Of a stretch of DNA of 64,000 nt, positions 48,406 through 62,195 are shown piece after piece (position 1 is the first letter of the stretch; each line of letters opens with the position of its first letter). The notes under the pieces are model-generated. The model saw only the letters and a program-made list of their open reading frames with translations, was not told the origin of the DNA and did not search any database. A program made the translations under genes and the position numbers. Source of the DNA: Orthonyx spaldingii (Eukaryota > Chordata > Aves > Passeriformes > Orthonychidae); NCBI GenBank assembly GCA_013397795.1, contig VZTJ01005995.1, forward strand, positions 868,001 to 932,000, read 5' to 3'.

Positions 48406-51400
48406 GTAGTGAAGACACATTTAATTACTGAAAGAAAAATATCAGCTTGGTGATTAACAGGGTGAAACTAAAATTGAATGCATAAATAAGGTGAAACAAA
48501 TAAAATGATACATTTTCTTTCCTTTCAGAAATGAAAAAAATGTGGGAAATAAATTTTTCAAAAAGTTTTGGTTACAATTTTCGTACAACACTAAGAAAAG
48601 CAATATTTTGGAAACAGAAAATATTGACAATACCTTAGAATTTGTGTGGATTTTCTTAAGGGAGAAAGTTGATGCAGATCCTGGAATATCTCCAGAACTT
48701 ATGACCTAATTAGTCTTTCAGACACACTTTCTGTAAGATGGTTGTCTAGGAGATGATAAGGAAATATTAATTGCTCCATTTATATAAATGTATTATATTT
48801 TATTAAACATTTTTTAAACTTTCATAGTCTTAGTCTTGGTGGTAACTGAATTAAGAAGTTTCCACAAATAAAGACAAATATTTTTAAAAAAAGTTCAGTT
48901 GATTCTAGTCTCTTGTCAAAATTAGAAAGCATCTTTAGAGACAAACAGATTTATCACATCTGATTCAGACAGCCAAACTACCTGGGCAGCAGCTTTCCAT
49001 CAAATGGTAAGTGAATTTCAAAGACATTTGTGATCCAGATAATTTCCTTTTCTGAAGAGCTCTAAGTATCTACTATGACAATGTCTACCTTATTATTCTA
49101 CCAGAACAATGTATTTGATTATCTTTCAAACAGTTACATGTGGATAGATTGTGCTCATTTTCACAATTTTTTTTCTGATTAGTCAACAAAAAGTTAAGCA
49201 GATAAATGATGGAAAAATTAGCTAAAGTTTGCATTAGTTCCAATCAGATTCTTTTCATTTATTAAACCCTCTCTTTCAAAGTATAGTTCAGACAAAAATT
49301 AGCATACTTAAACGTGTGTCTTTTACTCAGCTGTACTTCAAACAAACCTGTGATTCTCACTTCTAAATCTTTTATCTTCTGCAGACTCTGTAATTTAGTT
49401 TCTACTTGTTCCCAAAATTCTGGTTATTAACCACAGGTATATATTTTATTTGGAAGAGGATATATAGCATAAGGTATTACAGAGTTTGGTCAAACATGTT
49501 TCTCTAATTATGCTCTACAATACCAGAGAAGAGTCTGTGTACCACAGACGTGGATTGTCATTTTGTTCTTAGGAAGAGTTACTTCTCTATGTACTTTGTA
49601 TAGTCATCAGGTATTATGATAGTATATTTAAATGCTATGCTTTCTATAACAAATCCCTGACTTTATTTTAAGAGCAGAAAAATGGAGGAACCACTCACTG
49701 ATGTAGCCATCACTGCGCTGAAGACATGCATGCATATCTGCAAGGATGGACTAAATTCTTTTCAATAGCAATTTCTGCTAAGAGTAAACAGAGACAAAAT
49801 CAGTCAGCATTTTCATCTCCAGATTTAATTTTTTTCTCATCTTCTCACAGTTTCATCTTGACTAGTCCATGGCATTATACGGTGAATTGATTCTAAGGCT
49901 GCAGTCCTTCTGAAACATGCTATGAACATGGCAAGACATTGTCACATTGGTAAATAGGCTTTCTCTTCTAATATAAAACATACTGAATTTTTCACTCTCA
50001 TTTTTTGTAGTGATATCAAATAGCTTCCATTCCTAATTGGTTGTTTGAAATTAACATAGGGCACTGGGTAACCCTGTAGTAACAAGTAGATTTCCTTTAT
50101 TTTCTTTATACATGTATAGGTATTTGTGTATATTTTTATATTTTTACTAGGAATATTACTCTCACATTGTCATCGTAATCTTGTAGGCATTTTCTTTTCA
50201 GATGGTCCATCTCTTTGAACCTTCAATGAGGCCTACTTTAATTAACTATTTATAAAAACCTTTAAGTCATTATGTTTTCTAATCATTTCTCCAATAAAAT
50301 CAACAGTCCCTATAAATTGATATAATCATAAAGGGAATAGTATTAGTATTTGTGAAAGTCCTCTAAGCAAGTGTTGCATTTATATGTAGCAACAGCACCA
50401 AAAAGGTAAGACTGACACAAAGCCTACTAATATACATCAAACTCTGTCTGGAAGCATTATTGAGGGCCAGCAGATGCCTTTTTCTAAATACTTAGTTCTC
50501 CTCATCTTTCCATTGAAGGCTGCCAATGAAGTTTTAGTACATTTTTCTGCAACAGGGAATTCTGTCTAGAAGCAACTAAAATAGACCATTTGTTCATTTT
50601 TCATAGGCCCACAAACACACATCAGACAGTATTGACTGTGAGGCATTGCTGAATATGGTTAGATTAAGACCGGCAAAATTAATTTGAAAGGCCCTGCACT
50701 ACAGACTAATTGTGTTTACTCTTCTTTAATAATGTTATTATGAAAGTTTTAAAATCATTGTCAGTGTTATTTTCTGAATAGATGTTTTTCCTGGGCTTAA
50801 GACTGAGTGAACAACAGAAGAAGCTGGGACTGATCTTGATTCGTAATGTAGATATGCAGAGAAAGGGTGGAAAATGAAAACCATGAGAAAGCTGAAAGTT
50901 GACCTATATGGTTCTCTGCATATGGACTTTTTTCCTAACCTTTGCACCTGAAAGTCATTACAGAGGTAGGACATGTTTAGAAATTTTGGCAAAAAATGAG
51001 GGTGAACATTTGAGGACATGACATTGTCTAAATAAAATTTGGAATTTAAAAAGATCAACATATCTCCCATATTAAAAAAGACTGTTTCTACATGGAGTTT
51101 AACTAAACCATGCAATAAATAAAATATCAGCATATTGCAAGGTATTTTTAGAAACATTCTAGAAAAGGGATGCATACGATTAAATGAACATTATCTTTAT
51201 TTTCGGTTATATTTATCATTAATAATATCCCCTTAATTATGTTGAAAGCCATGATGGGTATTGTTTTTGAAAAGATAAATGCTGTGTAACTGAGTTCTCC
51301 ATTATATACCACAGAATTCTTAGATTTATTGTGGTAAGAGATACTTCACATATATTGGTTGAGAAGACCTCTTGAAATGGACTTACAATTGAATACTTGG

Positions 51401-54400
51401 TTCGTCAATAATTAAGTTTTTTACTTTAAAAATTACATATTTCACTTTTGAATGTATTTTTGTTGTATATATATGGATGGGAAAAAGAGTCTAGGAAAAG
51501 TGTCATATTAAAACATTCTTAAGTTCTATTTTTGACTAATTGAAAGGTTCAAAGCTGAAACGTATTTCTAATATTTTATAGTGGTTCATATTAAATGCAA
51601 TGTTGTCATAAAGCTTCATAGGAAAATCAAAGGCTCTTAAAAATTATTTCTTGAAACATACTGTTTCCATCTTGATTCAAAAGTTTTGAATTATACCACT
51701 GATGTAATTAGGATTCAAGGTGAAATCTTTGAACCTATAAAGAACTCTCTTTCTGTCTGCAGTGGCATTTATACACTAAACTAACTCATGGAATGAAATT
51801 ATTCTAAATTATCATTAATCTATTAAAGTTAATGATTTAATCACAATCATAATTATTGCAATTATTACAATATTGCCATAATAATCCAAATAGTTGGAGG
51901 TAGTTATTACTGTCTTGTGTAACATTTTGAATAGTGCAATTCAACTTTGTTCTAATTATATAAAAACATCAGCAAAATGCAAAAACTTCACATTAATCTA
52001 AGTATTACATTATTGCAGTAATCTATTTAAATTTTATAGCTAATATGTTATTGTATTAGGTGGGTATCTCACAAAATTTTTATGTTTATATATAAGCGTA
52101 TTTTCATATTTGTGATTTTGGTTTAGGATTTTGTTTTAATTTAATAGAGGAAATAAACAAATCTATCCAAAAGTTATATTTATTTTATCTCTGGATAGTT
52201 TACAATTATATATATGCATGTTATTTCATTATCTAAATGTTTTTATTAGTGTATTTTAATGTTGAAATTGAGGGGGAAAAAGGGAGAACCACTATGTTTT
52301 CATGATGGAATGCTCCTAGGAAGTTGCCAACAATGAAACTTTAGGCAGAGAGTTTGCTCTTGCCAGCAACGTATGATCTTGATTGTTTGTATTTGGGCAA
52401 TTATAATTCAAATATCTCCACAAGAGAACACAATTTAATGATATTCCTGGGTGTACCTGACTAAAATTTTCATAAGGCTTCCCAATCATACATCTTAAAT
52501 AGGAAGGTGTTTTGTACCATGATCCTCAGTATTAAAGAGAATAAAGGAAGCAAAGTTCAATTTTTATTTTAAAAAGTTTTAGCTACATTTTAGAGATAAG
52601 AAGTTGTTTTCTAGGGCCAAACTGGATCCTGTTCTCAAAATTACCTGTAGCAGATGCTTAGAGATAAGCAAAAAATAAATAAGTTAAGATTTAATTTTAT
52701 GGTTTAAATTTATTATCTCCAAAACTGGAAAATTAAACTGCAAAAAAACAGGTAAGAAAATTTACTTTTCAATTTCAATTATCATTTTGTGTCTGTAAAT
52801 TCAATCTCTTCTTTCTGACTTTCAGGTTGATGAATCTTATACTATTTAGTTTATTTAGATATAAGTTACTTCAGATTCAACTAAAGGATGAGACCTCATG
52901 CCCTAAAAAAGACAGATGGTAGGACAACATATGACAATGAAACTCATTGTAAATAATTGCCGTCTACAACTAAAGGAAGAATTAAAGTAATTCACAGTCA
53001 TATATTGTAGAATATCTGTAATCACTTAACCTAAGGATAATTTTTAATTGTTAAACAATAACATCTTCTCAGTGAAAATTAGGGTTAAAAAATATGTAAA
53101 TCGAAATTTAAAAATGAAAAGAAACTATTTTCATATTGGAAAATTATCCAGATTAGTATCGATAAGATGTAATGAAATGATGGTGCAGAATCACTTTGTT
53201 GAGAGGAGATTATCAAAACTGAGCACAATCCTCAAAGCTGGAGATAGCATTAAAAGAAAAGCAGAATTCTGTGTGATAGAAGAACTGTGGCATTCTATTC
53301 ACAAAGAAAATAAGGGCTTGATCAATGTTGCTAAAAATATAATAAAGATTCAAATTGAGATTTTTAGGCTTTTTACCTCATCCATGAGAAAAGGGAAGAG
53401 GAAGGTAAATCATAGTGAGACAAAATACTGTGAAGGACAGTAAAAAAAGAATTCTACCTCTGATTAATAAGGTTCAAGATACTACTATATTTGGGAAATG
53501 TGAATTGTCTGTCTCTTGACATGTCTCCCTGCAGACATGTCTTGACAGATACAAAACAACAAATAACTTTGTTTTTTTCAACTGCTGATCAAAAATGTCC
53601 CAATGCACATATTTTGACAGAACATTGCTCCTTTTCTAGTTTTGAATATGTTTTTCTGTTGAGATGTGGTGATTTTTATGTTGCTGAAAATAAAATCCTT
53701 TCCAAATCAAGGCAGAAAGATACTCCTTACCTCTGATAAACATCATGAATAAGTATAAGCTAAGAAATCTGAGGTAGTTAGATTACAAAATTTATATTTA
53801 TACATATATAGATACATCTTCCCAACATTACAGATAGAAAAAGGAACATCAGTTCAAATACATAAAATCAATTTTTTTCTTAAAATAACAGAAATGGGGG
53901 GAGATGATAAAGTCTAAATTCTCATAAATCAAAACAAAAAAGTGTTTGGTGGTTTTTCAAATAAAACCAGTACCCAATCGATTTACCTAAAACTCTTTAA
54001 AAGTGACAGACTAAAAAATTGAAGAAACTAAGGGAGAAATGTTTGCTCCAGAAGAATTGACAATTTTTTTTTTTTTTCAGAGTGGTCATGAATCTCTATG
54101 GTTAATTCTGCAGGGATTTTTTCAGACAGCGGTTAACAAACAGGTTGCTTTCTTTGTAGTATTGATGGTGTTGGTTCACAGTTTTCAGGTCTGTGTGAGC
54201 TTCGGTTCTTCAAAGCTGTAAACCTTGTGGAAGTGGTCATTGCTTATAAATGTGGTGCATACAAGTTGAAAAATCTTGAGCTGACTTACATCCTGCTGAC
54301 TTCAAATGGATCATTTGCTTTGAATATTAAATCAGTGCATTATTGGCTCAAACTACTGTTTCTGCTAGAGGAAAAGTAATGTATTTTCATGCTTATATTT

Positions 54401-55262
54401 TTGGCATGTATTTAATGAATATTAAAGTGGTGGAAAGAAATACATCCTAGGCTCAGAATTTAAGCGTAACGACTCCAGTTAAACCGCTCAAACCAGAATT
54501 TCAAACTATCAAACTGTAATAGTAGAAGTGTTGTATGAACATTGGTGAGATCACACCACAGCTCTGCGGCTTCACATCTGTCTGTTGGCATGATCCACTG
54601 AGCAAATAGTCATGAAGAAAAGTACTTCAGAAACATGTTCAAAGAGACTGGGCTTCTGCTGCCCTCTTATTTCACTTTGATCCTTTCAGTTCTGGCTGTT
54701 TCACTTGGTTTTGTTGCTTTGTAGTTCCCTCTGGTTTAAACTACATTCCTGCAAATGAACTACAGCTTCTACTTCTGTAGATACTGTTAACCTCTGCATC
54801 TGAATTGTCACCAAAAACACAGTTTGTGACTGAATTTTGCCACAAGGTGGGCTGCAGGTGGTGGTGTTTCTGTGTTTATTCCGGCCGCCATGATTCTACT
54901 GGTGACTACTCAGATCCACATACACAGAGGAGGGAGAGTGGAAAAGAAGCATTTCCAGATATCCAGCTCCCTTGGCTCTCTGCAGACAAAAGGAAGATTG
55001 TTGTTCCACCAACGATATGGTTCAGACCACATAAAGCTCAGTAGCTATTTTGTCTTGCCTTGCAGGAACATATGTCTGTCTAGTGAATTAAAGAATTCCA
55101 GGAAGAGATTAGTTTAGGTTAAAGTTAGTGATAATGAATCCCAAATATATTAACCATTTTTAAAACTCAATTCACAAAATAGACAAAGATGTCATTCCTG
55201 GAAGTTGTCTTTTTGTGTGTGTGGAGCAGGCTTACCTGAAGATCTGATTATTTTCTTGCTGT
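48406..55262. other. AT-rich intergenic DNA, no gene recognised
   Basis: No gene or transposon recognised in nearly 7 kb. Frames of 145 codons (- strand, 50738-51175) and 131 codons (+ strand, 53048-53443) have no recognisable domain and the composition of translated AT-rich DNA. A T14 run lies at 54064-54077. GGCCGCCATG near 54884-54892 is a good translation-start context for a 75-codon frame ending at 55117, but nothing else supports a gene. Confidence 0.5.
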
Positions 55263-55357
55263 CATAGAACAGTTTGAGTTGGAAGGGATGTTAAATCATC
55301 TCGTTCCAACCTCACTACCATAGGCAGGGATGCCACCGCCTAGATCAGGTTGATCAG
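55263..55357 (-). mobile_element. CR1 LINE 3' terminus
   Basis: TCATAGAACAGTTTGAGTTG, then GAAGGGATGTTAAATCATCT, CGTTCCAACCTCACTACCAT and AGGCAGGGATGCCACCGCCT are the reverse complement of a CR1 3' end. Only about 95 bp remain, so this is a strongly 5'-truncated insertion. Confidence 0.85.
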
Positions 55358-57462
55358 GGAAATGTTATGTTAAAATGTTTCTTTGAAATTGCTGATGCAT
55401 TTGTGCAAAACTAGGATTCAGAATTCATCCCAGTTTTAATTTCTTTTTTCAGTAAAAATAAATTTTTTCATGCATGTTATAGTTCAACAAAAATGCATTT
55501 TAAGCATGTAGGATCAATATGACAACTGTAATCGCATTGTCCTTTAAATAAACAAACAAAATTTTACTTAGATTTGTGATTCATTAACAATCTGAGAGTC
55601 CAGAGCCTTGAATTCTTAGAGGTCACTCTGTTTAACAAAATGCTAAGCCTGATGGAAAGTCAGTTTATTATAAGTAAATTCATTGATCTGCCATGGCAAG
55701 TTACAGAACAACTTAGGGAAGGTTTGCAGGTTGAACTCCTGGGTTCCATCCTCCACAGATTTTTTTGCAGTCTGTCTTCCAACCAGCTGTCACACAGCCA
55801 GTAGTGTATTGCACCAGCTTTTAGGCTATGATAACTTCTGTGCATGACCACAGATGGGTGATGAATGTTTGCTGGCACAAACTTCAGATGGTTATGTATT
55901 AAAAAAGATAATGATAATTGTCAAAGCGTTTGGGAGCTTTCTTTCTCCTTCACTTGCCAGAGGATTGAAGGCAGTTCCTGATTGCTGTTACTGTGAGGTG
56001 CCAGGTGGAGAATTCTCTCTTCTATAATTTACAGTTGTTTCTTAGGGGTTTTCTTCATTAACTCTAATTTAAAATATTATTTCATAGCATTCTACATTCT
56101 AAAATCCATGCTTCCTCCCTTATGTCTGAAATGGTGTTATTTACTGCAGGAATCTCTTGATGCTGTTTAAAGCTTAGAATCAGATTAGTGTTCTCTCAGC
56201 TGTCCATATTGCATCATAACGTTTTCCTGTAGAAAGCAAAGAATCACTGGTTGAACTACAAGGAAGACCGAACAGCATATCTTCATTCAGGCTAACAGCT
56301 CTAAAGTCCTTGAGTAGTAGTGCTTAACAATCTCAGATTTTCGGTTCTGAAAAATAATGTGAGATGGTTTTATTGACACAAAACATGAGTGTCTTTTATT
56401 CATGTCCTATGGATATTTCAATTACGACAGATACAAATGTATTCCTGTTGAAGTCATATTTCTGTTTCATAAACATATTCAAAATCTCTAAATGTTTATA
56501 AAATATTAATTTTAACAAGGATGTAGATTTCAGATGCTAAAATAATCTGTTTCTTAGGTGAAAGTTCATCTTATTGACAATACTAAGGGTAGGATTTGTA
56601 TAACATTTTATGTGTAAGTGAGATATCAAATTTGCCTTGGCCGTTGACCTTGTCTCCCTAGATGACAACATAGGAAATCTTCAACAAGGCAATTCATGTC
56701 TATCTCAGGGTGAGGTAAATCAACCCATATATTAATTGTACAGTTAGATTGTATTCCCAATTTCCAGTTTTAGTAAAGGAGAGACTTATCCCAGTAAGTG
56801 AGACATTTGAGAAAGATAAACCTGGTGAAAGTTTCACTAGTGAATTCAGGGTCAGTGAACTCAGGCAGACTCAGGGGTTTGGCTTTTTCTTTTACCTATC
56901 ATGCTCCTTTCTTCAGCATTTCAGAAGTGAAAATGAGGATGTCAAAAAAATCTTGCCTGATTGTTTTAGCAATTTGTTGTCTCTTAAGGACAGTGTGACC
57001 CAAAAACTGCATATATATCTAGTTTCCGTATTTAATGACTACTAGTTCTAGGTATTCACAATGAACAATATAATGATGTTTTGACACAGGAATCTATGTC
57101 CTTTTGAGTACGTTAAAGCAATGGATTAAAAACAAAAGTTCCTTTGGATAACAATGGAACTGAATGATTGTTTCATAAACCTGTCAAACACTGCCAGGTA
57201 GTTCATTGAAAATATTGAATTAACTAGAATTTAAACATCATATTTAACTTTTTCTTTTATTCCCAGATAAAGCAGCGGGAATTTTGCCACCGTTCCTTTG
57301 GGAGCAGGAACTAACAGTATACTATTCATCCTTTTTTGCATGCATTTTTCTAAATTTTCTGTTCAAATTCATTTAAATGAGAAGTCATTGTCAGATCTAA
57401 TTTTATCACCTCCATTCATCCTACTCATAATTCCCTAATAGATTAAAGTTTTCACTCACTGA
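55358..57462. other. AT-rich intergenic DNA, no gene recognised
   Basis: Nothing recognised. Open frames of up to 98 codons (56749-57045) carry no signature. Confidence 0.5.
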
Positions 57463-57601
57463 TTAAAAAAAAACCAAAACAAACCACACACTAAAAAAAA
57501 CTAAAAGAAACCAACCAACCAACCAATCAGAGGAAAAAATACCCCTCCAAAAAAAGTTAAAAAAACCCAACTCCCCCAAAATAAAATCAGAGAAAAAAGG
57601 A
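57463..57601. repeat. A/C-rich low-complexity tract
   Basis: About 140 bases made mostly of A and C on the + strand, with AACC units (AACCAACCAACCAACCAATC at 57512-57531) and several A6-A9 runs. Its composition is the complement of the G/T tract at 24480-24621. Confidence 0.8.
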
Positions 57602-60600
57602 GAAAAATATTTCCAGATTTACTTAGATAATGTTATATTCCAAATAAATCTGTTTACAAGTAAATGTATCTAGGGGGTATTGCTTTTCTCAATGAACTCC
57701 CTATCAGCATGGAATCTCTTTTCGTACCATAGGAAATTTAAAAAATAAATAAATATTTTCATTTAGGGCTTAACTAGTTAAATATTGTTACTAGATAAGG
57801 TATTTGAGCATTACTTTGGCTTGAAGTTTAAATTATGTTTTCCACATTGTTTTTCACTAAAAACTATGCTGAGGTATCCATTTTTTACTCAAAGATTTAT
57901 TACAATAGAAAAAAATTCAAATGTATCAAGAGCCTAATCTTTTGACTACAAATCTATGTTTTGATTGATTATAGCTGTTGAAGAAATGTGTAAAAATTTA
58001 TTTTTGACTTGTTGGAAGACAGCAAGTTATTTTTCAATGTGTCATGTACACAAATAGAAGAAGTGACAGCGACTTTAAACTTGTGTGTGTCTTTTCAGTT
58101 CAGTTTTTTATCTCAGTTGTAGGTGGTCTTGAAAACAGAAAAAAGTGAATTTTGTCTGCAGTGCTTCTAAATAATTATGCCAAGAGTACTTGAATCAAAC
58201 TGTTAACTCAGTAGGCACAGAATACTTTTGAGAACATCCAGAAGATGTAGGCTGCCCAGTAATTATCATTAGCTAGACATTGTATTGCAGATGCTGAAAT
58301 TCACCTGATGGCACTTTTACTATTCATTGTCATGAGAAATGTCTTTTCAGTAAATTATTGTGGGAGGACTGTAACAAAATGTTATCCATTGGCATTTAGA
58401 GGTGTGATTGAGGACTCTAGAACAAATTTAGGCCCTGTATATATTTGTCTATGTCATATCTCTATACAGATTTCTTCAAGCTCTATTTCAATTTCAGTTT
58501 TATTTACCTTGTTCTTAGATGATTGAAAGCATCAAACACTTGACTGAATGCCAACACAATCTTTCAGATAGGACTCAGTTCATAAATTTTTCTTATTCTT
58601 TGTATATTCCTTTGTGAGTCCATCATCATCATTATGATCAGGTTTCATGTTTGACATATGTTCTGACACACTAATGTATATTATAAACATGTTGCACATT
58701 AACCTTAATGGCACTGGGTCTAGGATGCTAACTGATGACATTAGGCAGATGAAGTGCCAAGAGAGCATCATTGAAAAGACAACAGGATAGCATCTTATTT
58801 TAATAGCATTTTAATTGATGCTTCATTATGTAATAGTATTGTGTATAGTGCCCATTGGAAGTGTAATGCTCCCTCTAAAAAAGGCTATTCAAATTTGCTG
58901 TCACAGAGTATGTGTTAAACTGCATTTTCAGCCTCCTGCTGCTGCCATTGGTAGAAAAGTGGTATTGTGGAGAAGAATCCCAGGTATAACATCACTAAGT
59001 GAGCATTATCCCCTTTGACTGAAGAGTCAAAAGCTAAAGTCAAAATTGTCCCAGAGTTCAGAATGTAAACTTTGAATCTACATAATTGTTTTTCTTGAAT
59101 ACTTCAGTTTATACAATGTGACACTTTAAGGTGTCATAAAATGAATGAGACTTTATGTATACCAAATATTAGTGAAATAGGCATTTCTCTGCAACATATT
59201 AAAAACAAACAAACAACCCCAAACTATGAGCAGCTGCGTAGGTAAAAGTCATGTAATTTTGTGATTCCCCCTCTCTCTCTAAGTGGAAGGAGAATATTTG
59301 TTTGCAAAGGGCAAAAGAAAAATACTATTTTGAGAATAAATTCCACTTACAGTGCTATGTGTACTCTATGGCTTCTATCAGTGTCGGTTGGATTTTTTTA
59401 TTGTGCAGAAAACAATGGATAAACATAAAATGATGACTGGAGAGAAGGTTTATTAGGGCAATCTAATATAGTATAAACTATAATAAAATGTACCTGTATC
59501 ACTATCATAAACAATGCTTATTTGATTCTATTAAGTACTGAAGTCTGCCAAAAATATTTGGTGTCATCTGTCAGGCAACTTCAATGGGCTTCAACATTAA
59601 TAGATTCCATGTCCAGAAAAGACCAGAAATTCCTTATTTTGATCTGTTTGTTATAGACCACATTGCCAGTACATTCCCTGCATTGTGCTCATACCGACTT
59701 CCCAAAATTGTTAAATCTTCCAGATTGATAATTATTTTTCCATTAAAGAAAGTGGATGACAGATTATCCAGACTCCTCGACTAATTGCTCCATAAGTGTT
59801 AAAAGATAACATTTTGTTTTAATCTAAATTTGTTTGCCTTTAGACACGTGTCACAGATTCTGGCTGTAATTTCACCTATTACATCATGATGGGGTGCCTC
59901 ATCAAGCAGATCTAAACCAATTACTATGTATATTGTAGAATCTACATTATGATTTTTGTCATAATATCATGAAGAAATCAATAGTTTAACTTATGTTGTT
60001 AAAGGCAGTTTATAAAATTTGGTCTTAAACAACTTCCAGCTCCTGGCATAATAATACAAAAGCATTATCTATTTCCCTACCATGGCAGGAAAAATTGTCC
60101 AATTTGCATGTCAATCTCTATGTGATCTTTGCCTTATCTGGTATAAGTCATATACTGCTACTAACCATTTATTATTAAAATATTGATGTAAATAGTGCAA
60201 AAATTCTTAATGCCTTTTTTCAAGTGTGGGGAAGGGGGTGATAGAGTTGAGCTACAGTAGTATTGGTATCTGTTTCTTCAGAACAGATTTGGTCAAGCAG
60301 GCAAACACAACAAGCTGTATAGATGCTGTACTCTTTTCTACTACACTATCATTCTTTCTACTATGGAATTTCAACACATTTAGTTTCTAAATAAAAGCTT
60401 GTTACTGCATTAAATTAATGAAAAACAAATCGATATAATACTGCTTATAAGGACTGTGCTTTTTTTGTAAATCAACAAATCTTCTATTAATTAACCAGTG
60501 ATTAAAGTCAGCTTGTGAAAATTAATCACAGCCTGGAAAAGTCGTTTGTCCTTGTGTGCTTCATTAAGATAGTGTTTGCCCTTCAGGCAAGAAAGCAGCA

Positions 60601-62059
60601 AGTAAATGCCAAAGAATGAGCTGATTAAACTAGAGCTGCGGTGAGCTGTTTGCCAGAGACTCAAGTGCCTACAAACATACCCACATCTTACTAAAAAGCT
60701 TTCTGTGATTTGCCTGTTGCATAGGACATAAAATAGTAAATAAAAATTCATCTAGATCCCCTAAACATTTCAATATAATCCACAGAACAAATGGTTTGTA
60801 CTGTGCAAGACACAATAGTCAAGTATGACTCAAAATGTTGTGAAACTGGAAAGTTGTAAAAAATTCCGAAGGTGTGCAGGACCATCTGTCAAAGTAAAAT
60901 TTCACATAAAAGTGAGCATCTTTTTTCATTTCAGTCTAATTTCATAATAGCAGAACCTTGATTAAAGTACAAGACATTGATTTCTGATCCATACCTACAA
61001 TACTCTGCCCCAGAACATAAACATTATTGAATATATTTGATTGAGGGAGGTAATCTGAGAGTTATTACGTTCAATAGACAGCAGGAGAGTTAAGGCCTAA
61101 GATCATGAATTACTGCCTTCTGGACAGACAGCAGTCTGTATGAATTCTTTCATAAGGAAAAGAGATAAAAAGAAGTGTGAGGAATTACTAGAAATGACAA
61201 AGGAACCTACACCATTTGAAATAGAAATTGTCTGTAGTGGAGGCAGTTCTATTTCTTTACCTGTTAAGAAGAACAAAGACATGCTTAATAGTGAATAAGG
61301 GACATAACTTGATGTGGTTTGAGCATCTTGAAAACGAATTAAGTTTCCCTTTCAGAACACTGTCAGAGACTCTCCCCTGTCCACCACCTACACTCACCTT
61401 CTTTCTCTTAATAAAAAATTAACTCAGCTATACTGTCAAAAGTCACATTAATGAATCCTATACAGTTCAGCCTAAACAGAATTGTATTCTCTCTCCCTCC
61501 ACCATGACTCTACTCCTACAAATACCTGAGGGTCATGTTAGGTATCTTAGAGTGGTCATTTCAACAGCCTCAGATTTCTTTTATCTCCTATGCCCTTCAC
61601 AGTGTGCCATGTCATTCTTGTGTCCTCAGCAACCCCTTTAACCTAACAGGTGTTTTTCTTTTTCTTCTCCCTGGACTCCAGCTGCTCTTCTCCACTCTCA
61701 TACTGTGTTTCCAGTCCCTCTTCCGTGTTCTCTGGTTCACACATGAGGCTTCCCACTGGTGGTTCACACAGGTTTAACTACTGATGCTGGTCTGGATTTA
61801 TTTGCAGAGTTTAATTGACACAAATGGAACAAAACAAAACCTTTTGAGCTCTTTGATTTTCTCTCAAGTGGAATACTAGCAGAATGTGTCCCTTAGGCGT
61901 ATTGTCAACTCTCACTAAAACTGTAAGGATTTAGCATTTTTGATATTTCTGTTCTGCATTCAAATTTGGTATTAATTTGCTTGAAAGATTAAAACGTTAC
62001 TAGTGACAACACATATATTTCTGCATAAGCTTCATTTCCACAGGGAGTAAGTCAAAATG
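57602..62059. other. AT-rich intergenic DNA, no gene recognised
   Basis: No gene or transposon recognised. Small features are a short CT run near 59270-59280 (CTCTCTCTCT), a CAAA-type repeat near 59203-59216, and a pyrimidine-rich stretch at about 61488-61520. Confidence 0.5.
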
Positions 62060-62195
62060 ACTAGGGCACAAGTCTTATGAGGAGGGGTTGAGAAAGCTGA
62101 GGTTGTTTCTCTGGGAGAAAAGGAGCCTCAGACCTTATTACTCTCTGTAATACCTGAAAGGAGGTTGTAGCAAGGTGGGGATCTGCATGGATGCA
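62060..62195 (+). mobile_element. CR1 LINE fragment (3' region, internal)
   Basis: CACAAGTCTTATGAGGAGGG (62068 on), TTGAGAAAGCTGAGGTTGTT, TCTGGGAGAAAAGGAGCCTC, AGACCTTATTACTCTCTGTA and CCTGAAAGGAGGTTGTAGCA followed by AGGTGGGG are consecutive CR1 3'-region blocks. The copy stops well before the usual CR1 3' end. Confidence 0.85.

Noticed and set aside
50738..51175. 145-codon frame on the - strand
   Set aside because: The translation is rich in F, L, S and H, as AT-rich DNA gives by chance; no domain, splice site or conserved motif was seen.
53048..53443. 131-codon lysine-rich frame
   Set aside because: The composition is that of translated A-rich DNA, with no recognised family.
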